A stretch of 64,000 nucleotides of DNA from Pontibacter silvestris. GTDB lineage: Bacteria; Bacteroidota; Bacteroidia; Cytophagales; Hymenobacteraceae. A program made the translations under genes and the position numbers. The stretch's first letter is position 1, and every line of letters starts with the position of its first letter. This document shows positions 8,081-17,001 of the stretch, piece by piece. Under the pieces are notes generated by a model. It did not search any database. It was not told where the DNA came from and saw only the letters and a list, made by a program, of their open reading frames with translations. The stretch covers positions 124,001 to 188,000 of the forward strand of contig NZ_JAJJWI010000003.1 of the NCBI RefSeq assembly GCF_020907275.1, in the 5' to 3' direction.

Positions 8081-8857
8081 TTAAGCTTCTGATGGTAACA
8101 TCATCCGGATACCATTCCACAGCTCAATTCTCATTTCAATGCACTCTTTCGACACCTCCAACGCTTCCTGCCATTTATCTTCATCATCGCCGCAAAACTC
8201 ATCCACCATTCTTAGGGCTAATGGTGTATGTACCTCCTCATCCAGCTCCACGTGGCGGTTCAGATAATAATCAAAGGTATTTAGCTTCTCCGGGTAGCGC
8301 TGATACAAATCAGAGATCAGTTTGCGAAACATATCGGGTATCAGATCTTCGCGGCCAAAGGTAAACGCGGCAGCAACAGCGTGCGTTTTACCAGAGTTAA
8401 TAATACGGAATGTATTGCGCACAAAGAGCTTTACCGAAGCAGGAACATTTGTTTTGTCTAAAGCTCCATTAACATCTTTTCCTTCCTGTAGGCTTTCCAA
8501 CAGCTGGTTAATATCTGCTTTGTCAGCTCCGCACTCATCCATAGCACGTAAATACAGCTCAAAATGGCTTACAGGGTTTCCCAATTGGTCTACGTCTGTC
8601 TCTTCTTCCAGCACAATCTCATTTATCAGGCGGCGGGTAGAAGGGCTGCCTTTAGGCAGCCAGGGTAATGTTACGCAAGTCAGGTCAGCCTGCAAAGCTT
8701 TCAGGAGACTCATAAAATCCCATACGGCAAACACATGGTGCTCCATAAACACTTTTAAATCATCCAAGGTCTGCAACGACTGGTAGACATTATGCCTTAA
8801 CAGACGCTGTCTGTGCTCCTGAAGTCCTTTTTGTAATTCTTTAATCCGGTTGTTCAT
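8081..8857 (-). CDS. DUF3050 protein, heme-oxygenase-like fold
   Basis: 258 residues, full length for DUF3050. The N-terminal block MEHHVFAVWDFMSLLKALQ followed by LPWLPKG is the family hallmark. Conserved acidic and His residues recur along the helices (EIVLEEE, the Glu/His pairs in NRHVELDEEVH). DUF3050 is placed in the heme-oxygenase/TenA-like superfamily, some of whose members are non-heme di-iron oxidases; the Glu/His pattern would suit a metal site, but the reaction is unknown. It is upstream of the 86-residue gene on the same strand. Confidence 0.85.
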   Translation of the reverse strand: MNNRIKELQKGLQEHRQRLLRHNVYQSLQTLDDLKVFMEHHVFAVWDFMSLLKALQADLTCVTLPWLPKGSPSTRRLINEIVLEEETDVDQLGNPVSHFELYLRAMDECGADKADINQLLESLQEGKDVNGALDKTNVPASVKLFVRNTFRIINSGKTHAVAAAFTFGREDLIPDMFRKLISDLYQRYPEKLNTFDYYLNRHVELDEEVHTPLALRMVDEFCGDDEDKWQEALEVSKECIEMRIELWNGIRMMLPSEA

Positions 8858-9263
8858 TTTTGATAATTATGTACTACTCCTAAACCGCTATTCATTACTT
8901 TACTTTATAGAAATACACTAGCAGCTTAATGATTCAAATAGTTGATAGAATAAGAATGAATATAAAAATGTTAAAACAACTTGTTTAGCAAAAGTACAAC
9001 AGAGAAAGAGATGTAAGCCTATTATTCTATAATTGTGACAACATTTATTTAAGCCCTTTAAATGACAGAAACACTGTTTTTTGTACACTAAGAATTTCTT
9101 TGGCCCAAAAGAAACGAAGTAGCAAATAGCTATGTTTGCTTTTTAAACCCACAGAGATTGTTGGTTAAGAAGAACTTAATAAAATCATAACCTGTTTATT
9201 TCGAGCAAAATACTAAATATGTAAAGGCTTTTTTGTATTTTTGCACCTCGAAAAACCAATTCA
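8858..9263. other. Divergent intergenic region between DUF3050 and typA
   Basis: 406 bases, AT-rich, with no convincing ORF. On the minus strand TACTTTTG (8996-8989) fits TAnnTTTG and could drive the DUF3050 unit. On the plus strand TATTTTTG at 9236-9243 probably drives typA. No hairpin or RNA gene was recognised. Confidence 0.6.
9236..9243 (+). promoter_or_regulatory. Probable -7 element of the typA promoter
   Basis: TATTTTTG fits the Bacteroidota consensus TAnnTTTG exactly. It is 20 bases before the typA ATG, giving a very short 5' leader. No clear -33 TTTG was found. Confidence 0.55.
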
Positions 9264-11069
9264 ATGCAGAACATTCGAAATATCGCGATTATCGCACACG
9301 TTGACCACGGCAAAACGACGCTTGTGGACAAAATCATTCATGCTTCAAAATTATTTGCAGAGCACCAGCAGTTCGACGACCTAATCCTGGACAACAACGA
9401 CCTGGAGCGCGAACGAGGCATCACGATCGTTTCTAAGAACGTGTCGGTTCGCTACAAAGACGTTAAAATCAATATCATCGACACACCTGGTCACGCTGAC
9501 TTTGGTGGCGAGGTAGAGCGTGTATTGAAAATGGCCGATGGTGTATTACTACTTGTAGACGCTTTTGAAGGAGCCATGCCTCAGACACGTTTCGTATTGA
9601 GCAAAGCTATCCAACTTGGCCTGAAGCCAATTGTAGTAGTAAATAAAGTAGACAAAGAAAACTGCCGTCCGGACGAGGTACACGAGCAAGTGTTTGACCT
9701 TATGTTCAACCTGGAGGCAACAGAGGAGCAGCTTGACTTTGTTACGCTGTACGGCTCTTCTAAGCAAGGTTGGATGAGTTTAGACTGGCAAAAACCAACT
9801 GAAGATATCACGCCACTGCTGGATGCTATTATTGAGGTTATTCCTCCAGCACCCTACCTGGACGGTACACCACAAATGCAGATTACGTCCCTAGACTATT
9901 CTTCTTTCGTGGGTCGTATCGCCATTGGCCGCGTTCACCGTGGAACATTAAAAGAAGGCATGCCTATTAGCTTGTGCAAAGCCGATGGCACCATTAAAAA
10001 AGGAAAGATTGCTGAACTTCAGGTTTTTGAAGGACTTGGCAGAAAGAGCGTTCCAGAGGTAACAGCTGGCGAGATTTGCGCAGTAACAGGTATAGAAGGT
10101 TTTGATATTGGTGATACCATTGCTGATGCAGAAAATCCAGAGCCGTTGAAGCGCATCTCTATTGATGAGCCAACTATGAACATGCTCTTTACGATCAACA
10201 ACTCTCCTTTCTTCGGTAAAGAGGGTAAGTTCGTGACTTCTCGTCACCTGCGCGATCGCCTGTTCAAAGAAACTGAGAAAAACCTTGCACTTCGCGTACA
10301 GGAAACAGACCGTGAAGATACTTTCCTGGTATTCGGTCGTGGTATCCTGCACTTGTCTGTACTTATTGAAACGATGCGCCGTGAGGGCTATGAGTTACAG
10401 GTTGGCCAGCCTCAGGTAATTTTCAAAGAAATTGATGGCCAGCGCCAGGAGCCTATTGAGCACATGGTAGTGGACGTACCAGAAGAAACTGCCGGTAAGG
10501 TAATTGAACTGGTAACGCAACGTAAAGGTGAGCTGATTATCATGGAGCCAAAAGGCGACCTGCAGCACCTGGAGTTCAACATTCCAGCCCGTGGTCTGAT
10601 CGGTCTTCGTAATAACGTATTGACAGCTACAGCTGGTGAGGCTATCATGAACCACCGCTTCCTTCAGTACGAACCATATAAAGGAACTATACCTGGACGT
10701 AATAACGGCTCTATCATCTCTATGGAAACAGGAGCCGGTACTGCTTATTCTATTGATAAACTGCAGGACCGTGGCGTGTTCTTCGTTGATCCGGGCGTTG
10801 AGGTTTACATGGGGCAAGTAATTGGCGAGCACAGCCGTCAGAACGATATTACAGTAAACATTCAGAAAGGTAAGAAGCTGACTAACATGCGTGCTTCTGG
10901 CTCTGACAACAACGTAAAGATTGCACCTGCCAGACATTTCTCACTGGAAGAAGCAATGGAATACATCCAGAAAGACGAGATGCTGGAGGTAACTCCAAAA
11001 AGCATCCGTATGCGTAAGATTTACCTCGATGAAAACGAGCGTAACCGTATGTCAAGATCTGATGCATAA
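9264..11069 (+). CDS. typA: Translational GTPase TypA/BipA
   Basis: 601 residues, the usual length. It is a ribosome-binding GTPase involved in 50S assembly and stress or cold adaptation. GTPase motifs are in order: AHVDHGKTTLVDKI (G1, residues 10-23), RGITI (G2), DTPGHADF (G3), NKVDKENC (G4), and a Ser/Ala stretch for G5. EF-G-like domain II and domains III and V follow, then the BipA-specific C-terminal domain (GRNNGSIISMETGAGTAYSI). Codon use is richer in G/C-ending codons than in neighbours, as expected of a well-expressed gene. It is probably monocistronic with its own terminator. Confidence 0.98.
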   Translation: MQNIRNIAIIAHVDHGKTTLVDKIIHASKLFAEHQQFDDLILDNNDLERERGITIVSKNVSVRYKDVKINIIDTPGHADFGGEVERVLKMADGVLLLVDAFEGAMPQTRFVLSKAIQLGLKPIVVVNKVDKENCRPDEVHEQVFDLMFNLEATEEQLDFVTLYGSSKQGWMSLDWQKPTEDITPLLDAIIEVIPPAPYLDGTPQMQITSLDYSSFVGRIAIGRVHRGTLKEGMPISLCKADGTIKKGKIAELQVFEGLGRKSVPEVTAGEICAVTGIEGFDIGDTIADAENPEPLKRISIDEPTMNMLFTINNSPFFGKEGKFVTSRHLRDRLFKETEKNLALRVQETDREDTFLVFGRGILHLSVLIETMRREGYELQVGQPQVIFKEIDGQRQEPIEHMVVDVPEETAGKVIELVTQRKGELIIMEPKGDLQHLEFNIPARGLIGLRNNVLTATAGEAIMNHRFLQYEPYKGTIPGRNNGSIISMETGAGTAYSIDKLQDRGVFFVDPGVEVYMGQVIGEHSRQNDITVNIQKGKKLTNMRASGSDNNVKIAPARHFSLEEAMEYIQKDEMLEVTPKSIRMRKIYLDENERNRMSRSDA

Positions 11070-11087
11070 GCTTTAAGCTACTTAATT

Positions 11088-11129
11088 AAACAGAAAGGCC
11101 AGCTATGTTCATAGCTGGCCTTTCTGTTT
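11088..11129 (+). terminator. Terminator after typA
   Basis: Perfect 19-bp stem (AAACAGAAAGGCCAGCTAT and complement) with a 4-base loop, 18 bases after the typA stop. Confidence 0.93.
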
Positions 11130-11298
11130 CTTCCCTCATAAACAATTAAGTTAGTAAAACTTTATAATGCAAAAGCCCTTCCCCACAAAAAGGAGCTTCT
11201 CCCCGTCATGGAAGATAGAGAAACCAGGGTACACTAAACAGTTCAGCTACCTTGCTATAGAAACACCCCTTCGGGCATAATAAAAAGAGCAAAGAACA

Positions 11299-11340
11299 TT
11301 AACAGAAAAGCCTGTCAAAACTGACAGGCTTTTCTGTTAA
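11299..11340 (-). terminator. Terminator of the LruC-domain gene
   Basis: Perfect 19-bp stem (TTAACAGAAAAGCCTGTCA and complement) with loop AAAC, about 20 bases downstream of the minus-strand stop codon at 11362. Confidence 0.92.
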
Positions 11341-11361
11341 TGTTTAAGATAAGTACTACTT

Positions 11362-13446
11362 TTACTTGTTATAAATTTTATTTTGGTTGCGGTAAGAGCT
11401 AGCCTTAGAGGAAGAATACCAGTCAGCAAAGTCCCTTCCACCACTCTGAACCCACTCAGAAAGTTTTAAATAAGCTTCTGCAACAGAAACCCACTCAGAC
11501 GGATACTGAAACTTTTCAGGAACATTTATACCATAAGGCAAATTATCTTTTGTCTTATAATAAACACCGTTAGCAAGATTGGTTGCATCATCTGCTGTAC
11601 CGAACAAGTCAGTATTTGCTTTAGATGTTGGCGCCATACCTGATAAATGGACCTCACGGCCTCGCTGTTGCCCCACCATAATAAAAGGATTGAAGGGAGC
11701 ATTTAAAGGCAAGTCCATTGGCTTAGTCAAGGTTACATCTACAGGTAAGCTTACCGTATTGTACTTAGGCCTTTTAGGATCAGTATTTAAAAAGCTTGGT
11801 GTACTTACTAAGTCAAAGGCATCATCAAAAACAATTATAGTAGCTTTCTCTTGCCCAGCCTCTACTCCATTACCAGCCCTTGTTACATAATTGTGGTTAA
11901 GCTTGCTGCCTGTCACACTTTGTACATCATCAGGTGTTAAAGGCAGCTCGTAACCGAAGCCATTATGATATATAGTACCTAAGGCCGCTATCTCAAAAGT
12001 TCCTTTAATATCTTTTGTTTTGTTCTGTGCATTGGTTACTATGGTATAATTGTAGTTAACTACGAAATCATTCATATCAAAATCGCCTTTTCTTGGCCAT
12101 TGATCTTCGAAAGCCAGCGAACCAGACGCATAGTTGTTGTAGGCACGCTCAAAGTCGTTAGGATAAGCATCCAGTGTATTAGGAACGCCATCTCCATCAA
12201 CATCAGCTTCAGGGCCAGGCAAGCTCGGTATACCACCTGCCAGAACAGCATCAACAGGGTTAGAAGAAACAATTATAAGGGCGTCATTAAAGTCATTGTC
12301 GCATCCACCATTATCCCTGCGCATATCTTCAAACCCAATTATAAGTGTCTCACGCGCCTGATCCTTAATTAAAACACAATGCTGCTTCTGGTTCTCATTT
12401 GCCTCCGGGTTAAACTTAGGATCAGAATAAATTGTGTACGAGCTTGTGGTATTGATACTTTTAGTATTAGAGTTCCAACCATTTACTGCCAGAAATAAAC
12501 CAATACCTGTGTTGGCCGGAAAGTTACCTAAGTAAACAGAGCTCCCTGACACTAATCCTCCTCCACTTCCCACAGCAGACATGTTCGGGAAAATGTAATG
12601 CCTGTTCTCTGGATTTATATCATTTACAGATTGCGGAGGACTTGAAAGATCATAAGTATAAAAGCCCAATGTGTTTGTATAGTTTGTGCCTTCTGCTACA
12701 AAAGTAACCCATACATCAGCAGCACTGGAAACAGCTATATTACTTTGGCTTCCAGATGCTAAATATTCCGGGTGATAAGCTGGCAAAGACTTACGCTCCG
12801 GCAAAATGGCATTCAAGCTTTGAAGGAAAGAGGCATCCCCTACTGCTTCCTCAGCATTCTTTGTCCACTGGTTAGCCGAAGCCAAAACATTCGGTACTCC
12901 CTGCTCATTCCAGCCTGTAGCTGCTGTCTGGTTCTGAATACTTACCCCCTTCAGAGCTTGTGAGGAGGCGGTACGTAATGATGCACCGGTAGAAGCAACA
13001 GGAGTAAATATGTATTCAACTTTATTATTAATAACAGGGACAGTTACCTGATTTAACACGCCAACATAATTACTTACTATCACTACAGATGTTAGTGCGA
13101 CAGGCAAACTCTTAACAATTTCTAATTTACCATATTCGTCAGTACCACCAAGGAATAGTTGCGTTCCTCCATCTTTAGGATCCTTATCAAAAACCTGCAC
13201 ATAAGGCATCCTTACTGGATTATTCTCAGAATCAAATGCAGCAATAGAAATTTGCACTTCTGCGGTAGTGTTAAAATTAAAATTTACAGGCACAATCCAA
13301 TCATTAACATTAGCAGACATTGTTGGCGTAACAGTCTCTTCGCTATCCGGACGGCATCCAAACAAGGTAAGAGTTCCGAACAAAGACATGGCTGACAATC
13401 TCATCAACCGCTTTGAGCGGGAAAGGCATGGTAATTTTTTCATCAT
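11362..13446 (-). CDS. Large LruC-domain surface lipoprotein
   Basis: 694 residues. The signal peptide ends in a lipobox (LFGTLTLFGC, Cys31). The centre holds a DUF4114-like block (IIGFEDMRRDNGGCDNDFND) and a calcium-binding type-3-like loop (DVDGDGVPNTLDAYPNDFE). The C-terminal third is the LruC/DUF4842 region, recognised from RKGDFDMNDFVVNYNY. These domains occur in secreted or surface proteins of spirochaetes and Bacteroidota, with no defined biochemical activity. The Asp-rich loops suggest calcium-dependent folding. It stands alone between two terminators, with a probable promoter at 13544-13551. Confidence 0.88.
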   Translation of the reverse strand: MMKKLPCLSRSKRLMRLSAMSLFGTLTLFGCRPDSEETVTPTMSANVNDWIVPVNFNFNTTAEVQISIAAFDSENNPVRMPYVQVFDKDPKDGGTQLFLGGTDEYGKLEIVKSLPVALTSVVIVSNYVGVLNQVTVPVINNKVEYIFTPVASTGASLRTASSQALKGVSIQNQTAATGWNEQGVPNVLASANQWTKNAEEAVGDASFLQSLNAILPERKSLPAYHPEYLASGSQSNIAVSSAADVWVTFVAEGTNYTNTLGFYTYDLSSPPQSVNDINPENRHYIFPNMSAVGSGGGLVSGSSVYLGNFPANTGIGLFLAVNGWNSNTKSINTTSSYTIYSDPKFNPEANENQKQHCVLIKDQARETLIIGFEDMRRDNGGCDNDFNDALIIVSSNPVDAVLAGGIPSLPGPEADVDGDGVPNTLDAYPNDFERAYNNYASGSLAFEDQWPRKGDFDMNDFVVNYNYTIVTNAQNKTKDIKGTFEIAALGTIYHNGFGYELPLTPDDVQSVTGSKLNHNYVTRAGNGVEAGQEKATIIVFDDAFDLVSTPSFLNTDPKRPKYNTVSLPVDVTLTKPMDLPLNAPFNPFIMVGQQRGREVHLSGMAPTSKANTDLFGTADDATNLANGVYYKTKDNLPYGINVPEKFQYPSEWVSVAEAYLKLSEWVQSGGRDFADWYSSSKASSYRNQNKIYNK

Positions 13447-13532
13447 AAATGGCGGTAAAAGCTGAAAAGAATCAATAACTATTTTATTAAAATCTAAGTT
13501 TACTATATATTAAAAATATAATATTTATCTAC

Positions 13533-13551
13533 TATATTTGCCGCAAATATA
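13533..13551. promoter_or_regulatory. Palindrome built of two opposed -7 promoter elements
   Basis: TATATTTG-CCG-CAAATATA is a perfect inverted repeat whose arms each match TAnnTTTG. The right arm, read on the minus strand, lies about 97 bases before the LruC gene start and is its likely -7 element. The left arm would fire towards 13560 and beyond, where no gene is evident. Confidence 0.55.
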
Positions 13552-14050
13552 ATATCTTAATTCTCTGAACAAGATGTTCTTGATACTTTTTTTAAAAATT
13601 TACTTACTACGAAAAGTCCAAATTTAGTTTGAATAAAAATATTACTAAAAATTATAATATTTATGACAACACACACTAAATTCACCAACGTAAGAAATCC
13701 TAACGAATAGAAGTAATCATATAAAACATAAACTTGATGTAAGCCAGCATATATTAGTAGCAGCACTATCTGTAGCATTCTTATTTAAGACATGGCAGTA
13801 GTGATGAGGCTTCAGATTGGAGCAAAGTGAAATCAAAAACAATATAACAAAACCTATATATTAAACAGAACTCAGCATTTACTTCTAAGCCTTCTGATAA
13901 GCACAAGCTTCGAAGGTTACAGCTATGTTAGTTCTTGAGATTCGGAAGTAAGACAGGCACTAAAGCAAAGCAGCTGAGACATTGGCGAATAGAAAGGAAA
14001 GAGAAAGAGCCATGCTTGGTTTGAAGCAGGCTTGTAAAAAAAGCGTAAAA
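13552..14050. other. Gene-poor intergenic stretch
   Basis: About 500 bases between the LruC promoter region and the terminator of the membrane-protein gene. It contains a short dyad GAACA-AGA-TGTTC (13567-13579) and A/T-rich runs. A 73-codon hydrophobic frame on the minus strand (13557-13778) is not convincing. I see no RNA gene. Confidence 0.5.
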
Positions 14051-14083
14051 AGAAAAAGCCAGCTATATAAGCTGGCTTTTTCT
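14051..14083 (-). terminator. Terminator of the glycine-zipper membrane protein gene
   Basis: Perfect 14-bp stem (AGAAAAAGCCAGCT and complement) with a 5-base loop, 22 bases past the minus-strand stop codon. The plus-strand A-run on its left supplies the T tract. Confidence 0.9.
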
Positions 14084-14104
14084 TTATTTAAATATATCTT
14101 ATGT

Positions 14105-15157
14105 TTAAACAGGTCTTACTGCATCATTACTAGTAACAGCTAAATCATGCGGCTCACCAACCTTACCACCAACAGCAGCTGCAATTGCTCCCAGCAACAG
14201 ACCAAAAAAGGCATAGATGGCAGCTTTAGAAATAGCCGAAGCAACATCTCCTCCTATTTGCTGTGCTCGCTGGCCAACCTGCGCTCTTGTTTCTTTATAC
14301 TGCGCTTTAGCCTGTTCATAGGTTGATACCCAACTGTTAACAACCTCATTTGCTTCTTCTCTGCTTTTACCAGTACGCTGCATAATAACATTTACTGCTG
14401 CATCACGGTCTGCTGCGTTGGCTATGTCTGCCCCCTGGCCATACAGCCTGTCCATCACTTCATCAAAAGTAGAACCAGCTGCCTGTGGGTCAGAGGCTGC
14501 CTCACCAGCTGCTCCCTCTACTGTACTACCAGCACTCCTTGCCTGCTGCTCAATATTATCGGGCTGTAGTTCTGGCTTTCCTGTCTGCTGCAGAATTTGG
14601 CGTGCCTCTTGTTTAACAGCCTGCAAATCTACTCCACCACTTCCTCCTGTGCTGGACTGAATGGCTTCTGCTGCCTGTGGAGCTACAGCAGCAATTCCCT
14701 GCCCGGCAAGCGAAAGGGTACGCCCCACTACGCTTCCTACACCACTAATCAGGCTCCCGACTGCGGTAGTTAACAAGTAAAAAGAGAGTAGCGTAAATAA
14801 GCTCCAGGTCAGGATGCCGTGTAGAATACTGTCGAAACCCGTTGGCATACCTGCAAGCCGTCCGGCAACCCAACCTCCGGCAAACAGTGAGATCAGCATG
14901 CTTACAATCCACCATATGAGCGCACCTGTACCAAGCCCTGATGCCGGATTCTGCTCTTCAACAGGGTTAATGGTCCCAATGCCGATTCCCAACCCCAGCA
15001 AACTCAGCGTTAGCTGCAGCACCATAGCTACGACTAATCCTGCAAAAACAGCTCCCCAGGATATTCTTTTCAAAGCACTTAATCCTGCAGCAGGTCTTCT
15101 CCCCTCATTATATGGTGCTCCTCTGTAATCTCTTTCATTGTGTAAGTTGTCTTTCAT
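14105..15157 (-). CDS. Multi-span membrane protein with glycine-zipper segments
   Basis: 350 residues from ATG 15157. A longer frame begins at GTG 15208, but the ATG gives a sensible N-terminus MKDNLHNERDYRG. After a cytoplasmic head there is a span near WGAVFAGLVVAMVLQLTLSLLG, then three or four further spans, several with GxxxG spacing. A long Gln/Ala-rich helical domain follows, with TGKPELQPDNIEQQARSAG and KSREEANEVV blocks, and a final Gly/Ala-rich span. The family is not recognised beyond a resemblance to stress-related membrane proteins of unknown role. It is monocistronic, with its own terminator. Confidence 0.8.
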   Translation of the reverse strand: MKDNLHNERDYRGAPYNEGRRPAAGLSALKRISWGAVFAGLVVAMVLQLTLSLLGLGIGIGTINPVEEQNPASGLGTGALIWWIVSMLISLFAGGWVAGRLAGMPTGFDSILHGILTWSLFTLLSFYLLTTAVGSLISGVGSVVGRTLSLAGQGIAAVAPQAAEAIQSSTGGSGGVDLQAVKQEARQILQQTGKPELQPDNIEQQARSAGSTVEGAAGEAASDPQAAGSTFDEVMDRLYGQGADIANAADRDAAVNVIMQRTGKSREEANEVVNSWVSTYEQAKAQYKETRAQVGQRAQQIGGDVASAISKAAIYAFFGLLLGAIAAAVGGKVGEPHDLAVTSNDAVRPV

Positions 15158-15521
15158 AGCTTTATTTATAGAATAGTATTTATTTATGCACATTCTAACG
15201 TCTACCACTTTAACAAGTTGTAATTATCAAATTATTAAGAGTTTACAATGCAGCATTCCTAACACAAAATTGCATTTATCAGCACATGTATAAAAGCACC
15301 TTTAGTCATAAGCAAGAGAATTAAACAAAAGTCTTTAGCTCATTAAGGTGTAGTCAATTATCATGATGTAAAAAAAGCACTGGCAGCTGTATATAGGTTA
15401 GCATTTAATTTCTTTACATGTTAAAAAAAGAAAAGTACATTTTGGTTATATTCCTACTGAATCTGCACCATATTAAGGGCAGATATAAGATTGTTAACTT
15501 CTATTCAGATAAAGTATAAGC
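15158..15521. other. Divergent intergenic region before the P1 peptidase
   Basis: 364 AT-rich bases between divergent genes. No ORF, hairpin or exact TAnnTTTG element was found; TTTG at 15441-15444 is a possible -33 element only. Confidence 0.4.
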
Positions 15522-16661
15522 ATGAAAAACGCATTATTATTGGTACTACTGTTCATAGCATACAGCTACTCCTATGCACAAAAACACAAGATGAGGGTGA
15601 GAGATTATGGTATAAAAATAGGTGTTTTAAAGACTGGCAAGCTTAATGCTATTACAGATGTGACTGGCGTAAAAGTCGGACATGAAACTTTAATAGAAGG
15701 AGAAAACATTAGAACTGGTGTTACGACTATTATACCGCATACAGGAAATGTGTTTCAGGCTAAAGTACCAGCGGCTATCTACATTGGCAATGGGTTCGGG
15801 AAGCTTACTGGCTATAGCCAGGTAGAAGAGTTAGGCAATATCGAAACGCCCATAGTACTTACTAATACGTTAAGTGCTCCTACTGCATCCAATGCACTCA
15901 TTAGTTATACGTTGGCACTTCCAGGAAATGAAGATGTACGATCTGTTAACCCGGTCGTAGGTGAAACAAATGATGGCTTTCTGAATGATATCAGAGGGCG
16001 GCATGTAAAAGAAGAACATGTACTTAGCGCCATAAGCAATGCCAGAGAGGGAAAAGTTGAAGAGGGAAATGTAGGTGCTGGCACAGGAACCGTTTGCTTT
16101 GGCTACAAAGGAGGAATCGGAACATCTTCCAGGGTTCTTCCTTCATCGTTAGGAGGTTACACTGTAGGTGTGCTGGTACAAACAAACTTTGGCGGTGTAC
16201 TGGAAGTAAATGGCGTGCCTGTTGCCAAAGAACTGGGAAAGTATCCTTACCAGGACAAAATACTGAATGATGTTGACGGCTCCTGCATGATTGTAGTTAT
16301 TACTGATGCACCGCTGGATGCAAGGAACTTAAAAAGGCTGGCAAAGAGAGCCATTATGGGTTTAGCCAAAACAGGAGGCATTGCCTCAAACGGCAGCGGC
16401 GATTACGTTATAGCCTTATCCACAGCAAGAGAGAATCTGGTACCTTATTCCGGAGAATCGATGTTTTATGAATCTAAGGTGCTAAAGAACGATGACATCT
16501 CACCTTTGTTTTTAGCTACCATAGAGGCTACTGAAGAGGCCATTCTTAATTCCTTATTTACAGCAGAAACATTAGAGGGAAGAGACGGGAACAACGTAGA
16601 TTCTTTGCCAGTGAAAGAGGTAATGAAAGTAATGAAAAAGTATAACAAGATAAACAAGTAA
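15522..16661 (+). CDS. P1 family peptidase (DmpA-type Ntn aminopeptidase), exported
   Basis: 379 residues. A signal peptide (MKNALLLVLLFIAYSYSYAQ) is followed by a complete DmpA/BapA-type fold. Family motifs include ITDVTGVKVGH, GVTTIIPH, and the autocleavage site G291-S292 within NGSGD, where Ser292 becomes the N-terminal nucleophile after self-processing. Enzymes of this family release N-terminal L- or D-residues, or beta-peptides, from short peptides. With the signal peptide the enzyme should work in the periplasm. A weak hairpin follows the gene. The substrate cannot be predicted. Confidence 0.93.
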   Translation: MKNALLLVLLFIAYSYSYAQKHKMRVRDYGIKIGVLKTGKLNAITDVTGVKVGHETLIEGENIRTGVTTIIPHTGNVFQAKVPAAIYIGNGFGKLTGYSQVEELGNIETPIVLTNTLSAPTASNALISYTLALPGNEDVRSVNPVVGETNDGFLNDIRGRHVKEEHVLSAISNAREGKVEEGNVGAGTGTVCFGYKGGIGTSSRVLPSSLGGYTVGVLVQTNFGGVLEVNGVPVAKELGKYPYQDKILNDVDGSCMIVVITDAPLDARNLKRLAKRAIMGLAKTGGIASNGSGDYVIALSTARENLVPYSGESMFYESKVLKNDDISPLFLATIEATEEAILNSLFTAETLEGRDGNNVDSLPVKEVMKVMKKYNKINK

Positions 16662-16672
16662 CAGTAGGTAGT

Positions 16673-16691
16673 AGCAGGCAACTTACCTGCT
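16673..16691 (+). terminator. Weak hairpin after the P1 peptidase gene
   Basis: 6-bp stem AGCAGG / CCTGCT with a 7-base loop and a short T-rich tail, 11 bases after the stop. Short for a terminator. Confidence 0.4.
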
Positions 16692-16797
16692 TCTTTAACA
16701 TAAGAATATTCCGAGAGCAGCAGTTCCCTCCTCTAATTCAGATGCTACAGCTACGGCTTTACCTAACTCAGGCAATCCAAATTCAACAACTGCTAAC

Positions 16798-16926
16798 ATG
16801 CGTGTCTTCTGGACTAAGTATGACTTTGTACCTTGTGATAAGGTAATTTTTTGGGGCACTGGTTTTGGTTTAGGAATACTGGCTTTGGTTTCTTATAGCA
16901 TAAACAACTCACTAAAGATGAAGTAA
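16798..16926 (+). CDS. Tiny single-span membrane ORF, possible gene remnant
   Basis: 42 codons from ATG 16798: a charged and aromatic head (MRVFWTKYDFVPCDKV), one hydrophobic span (IFWGTGFGLGILALVSYSI) and a short polar tail. The frame stays open upstream to 16699 and there encodes a Ser/Thr/Asn/Pro/Ala-rich stretch (AAVPSSNSDATATALPNSG) that reads like a protein linker, but no ATG lies in it. It could be a real small membrane protein or the 3' end of a decayed larger gene. It is followed by a strong hairpin. Not a known family. Confidence 0.35.
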   Translation: MRVFWTKYDFVPCDKVIFWGTGFGLGILALVSYSINNSLKMK

Positions 16927-16944
16927 TACAAGCATTCAAACTAG

Positions 16945-16988
16945 GTAAACATAAGAGAACTGGTGAAAGCTAGTCCTCTTATGTTTAC
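16945..16988. terminator. Bidirectional terminator before the aldo/keto reductase
   Basis: Perfect 13-bp stem GTAAACATAAGAG / CTCTTATGTTTAC. It ends 13 bases from the minus-strand stop codon at 17002 and starts 18 bases after the small ORF. Confidence 0.8.
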
Positions 16989-17001
16989 AAACTTATGTTC
17001 C

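Noticed and set aside
10395-10937. 180-codon minus-strand frame inside typA
   Set aside because: Antisense to a clear, well-conserved GTPase gene; composition follows typA codon structure.
13557-13778. 73-codon minus-strand hydrophobic frame in the gap upstream of the LruC gene
   Set aside because: AT-rich sequence produces such frames easily; no start context, no terminator of its own and it overlaps the likely promoter region.
15158-15208. GTG start at 15208 for the membrane protein
   Set aside because: The ATG at 15157 gives a cleaner N-terminus and the extra residues look like untranslated sequence.
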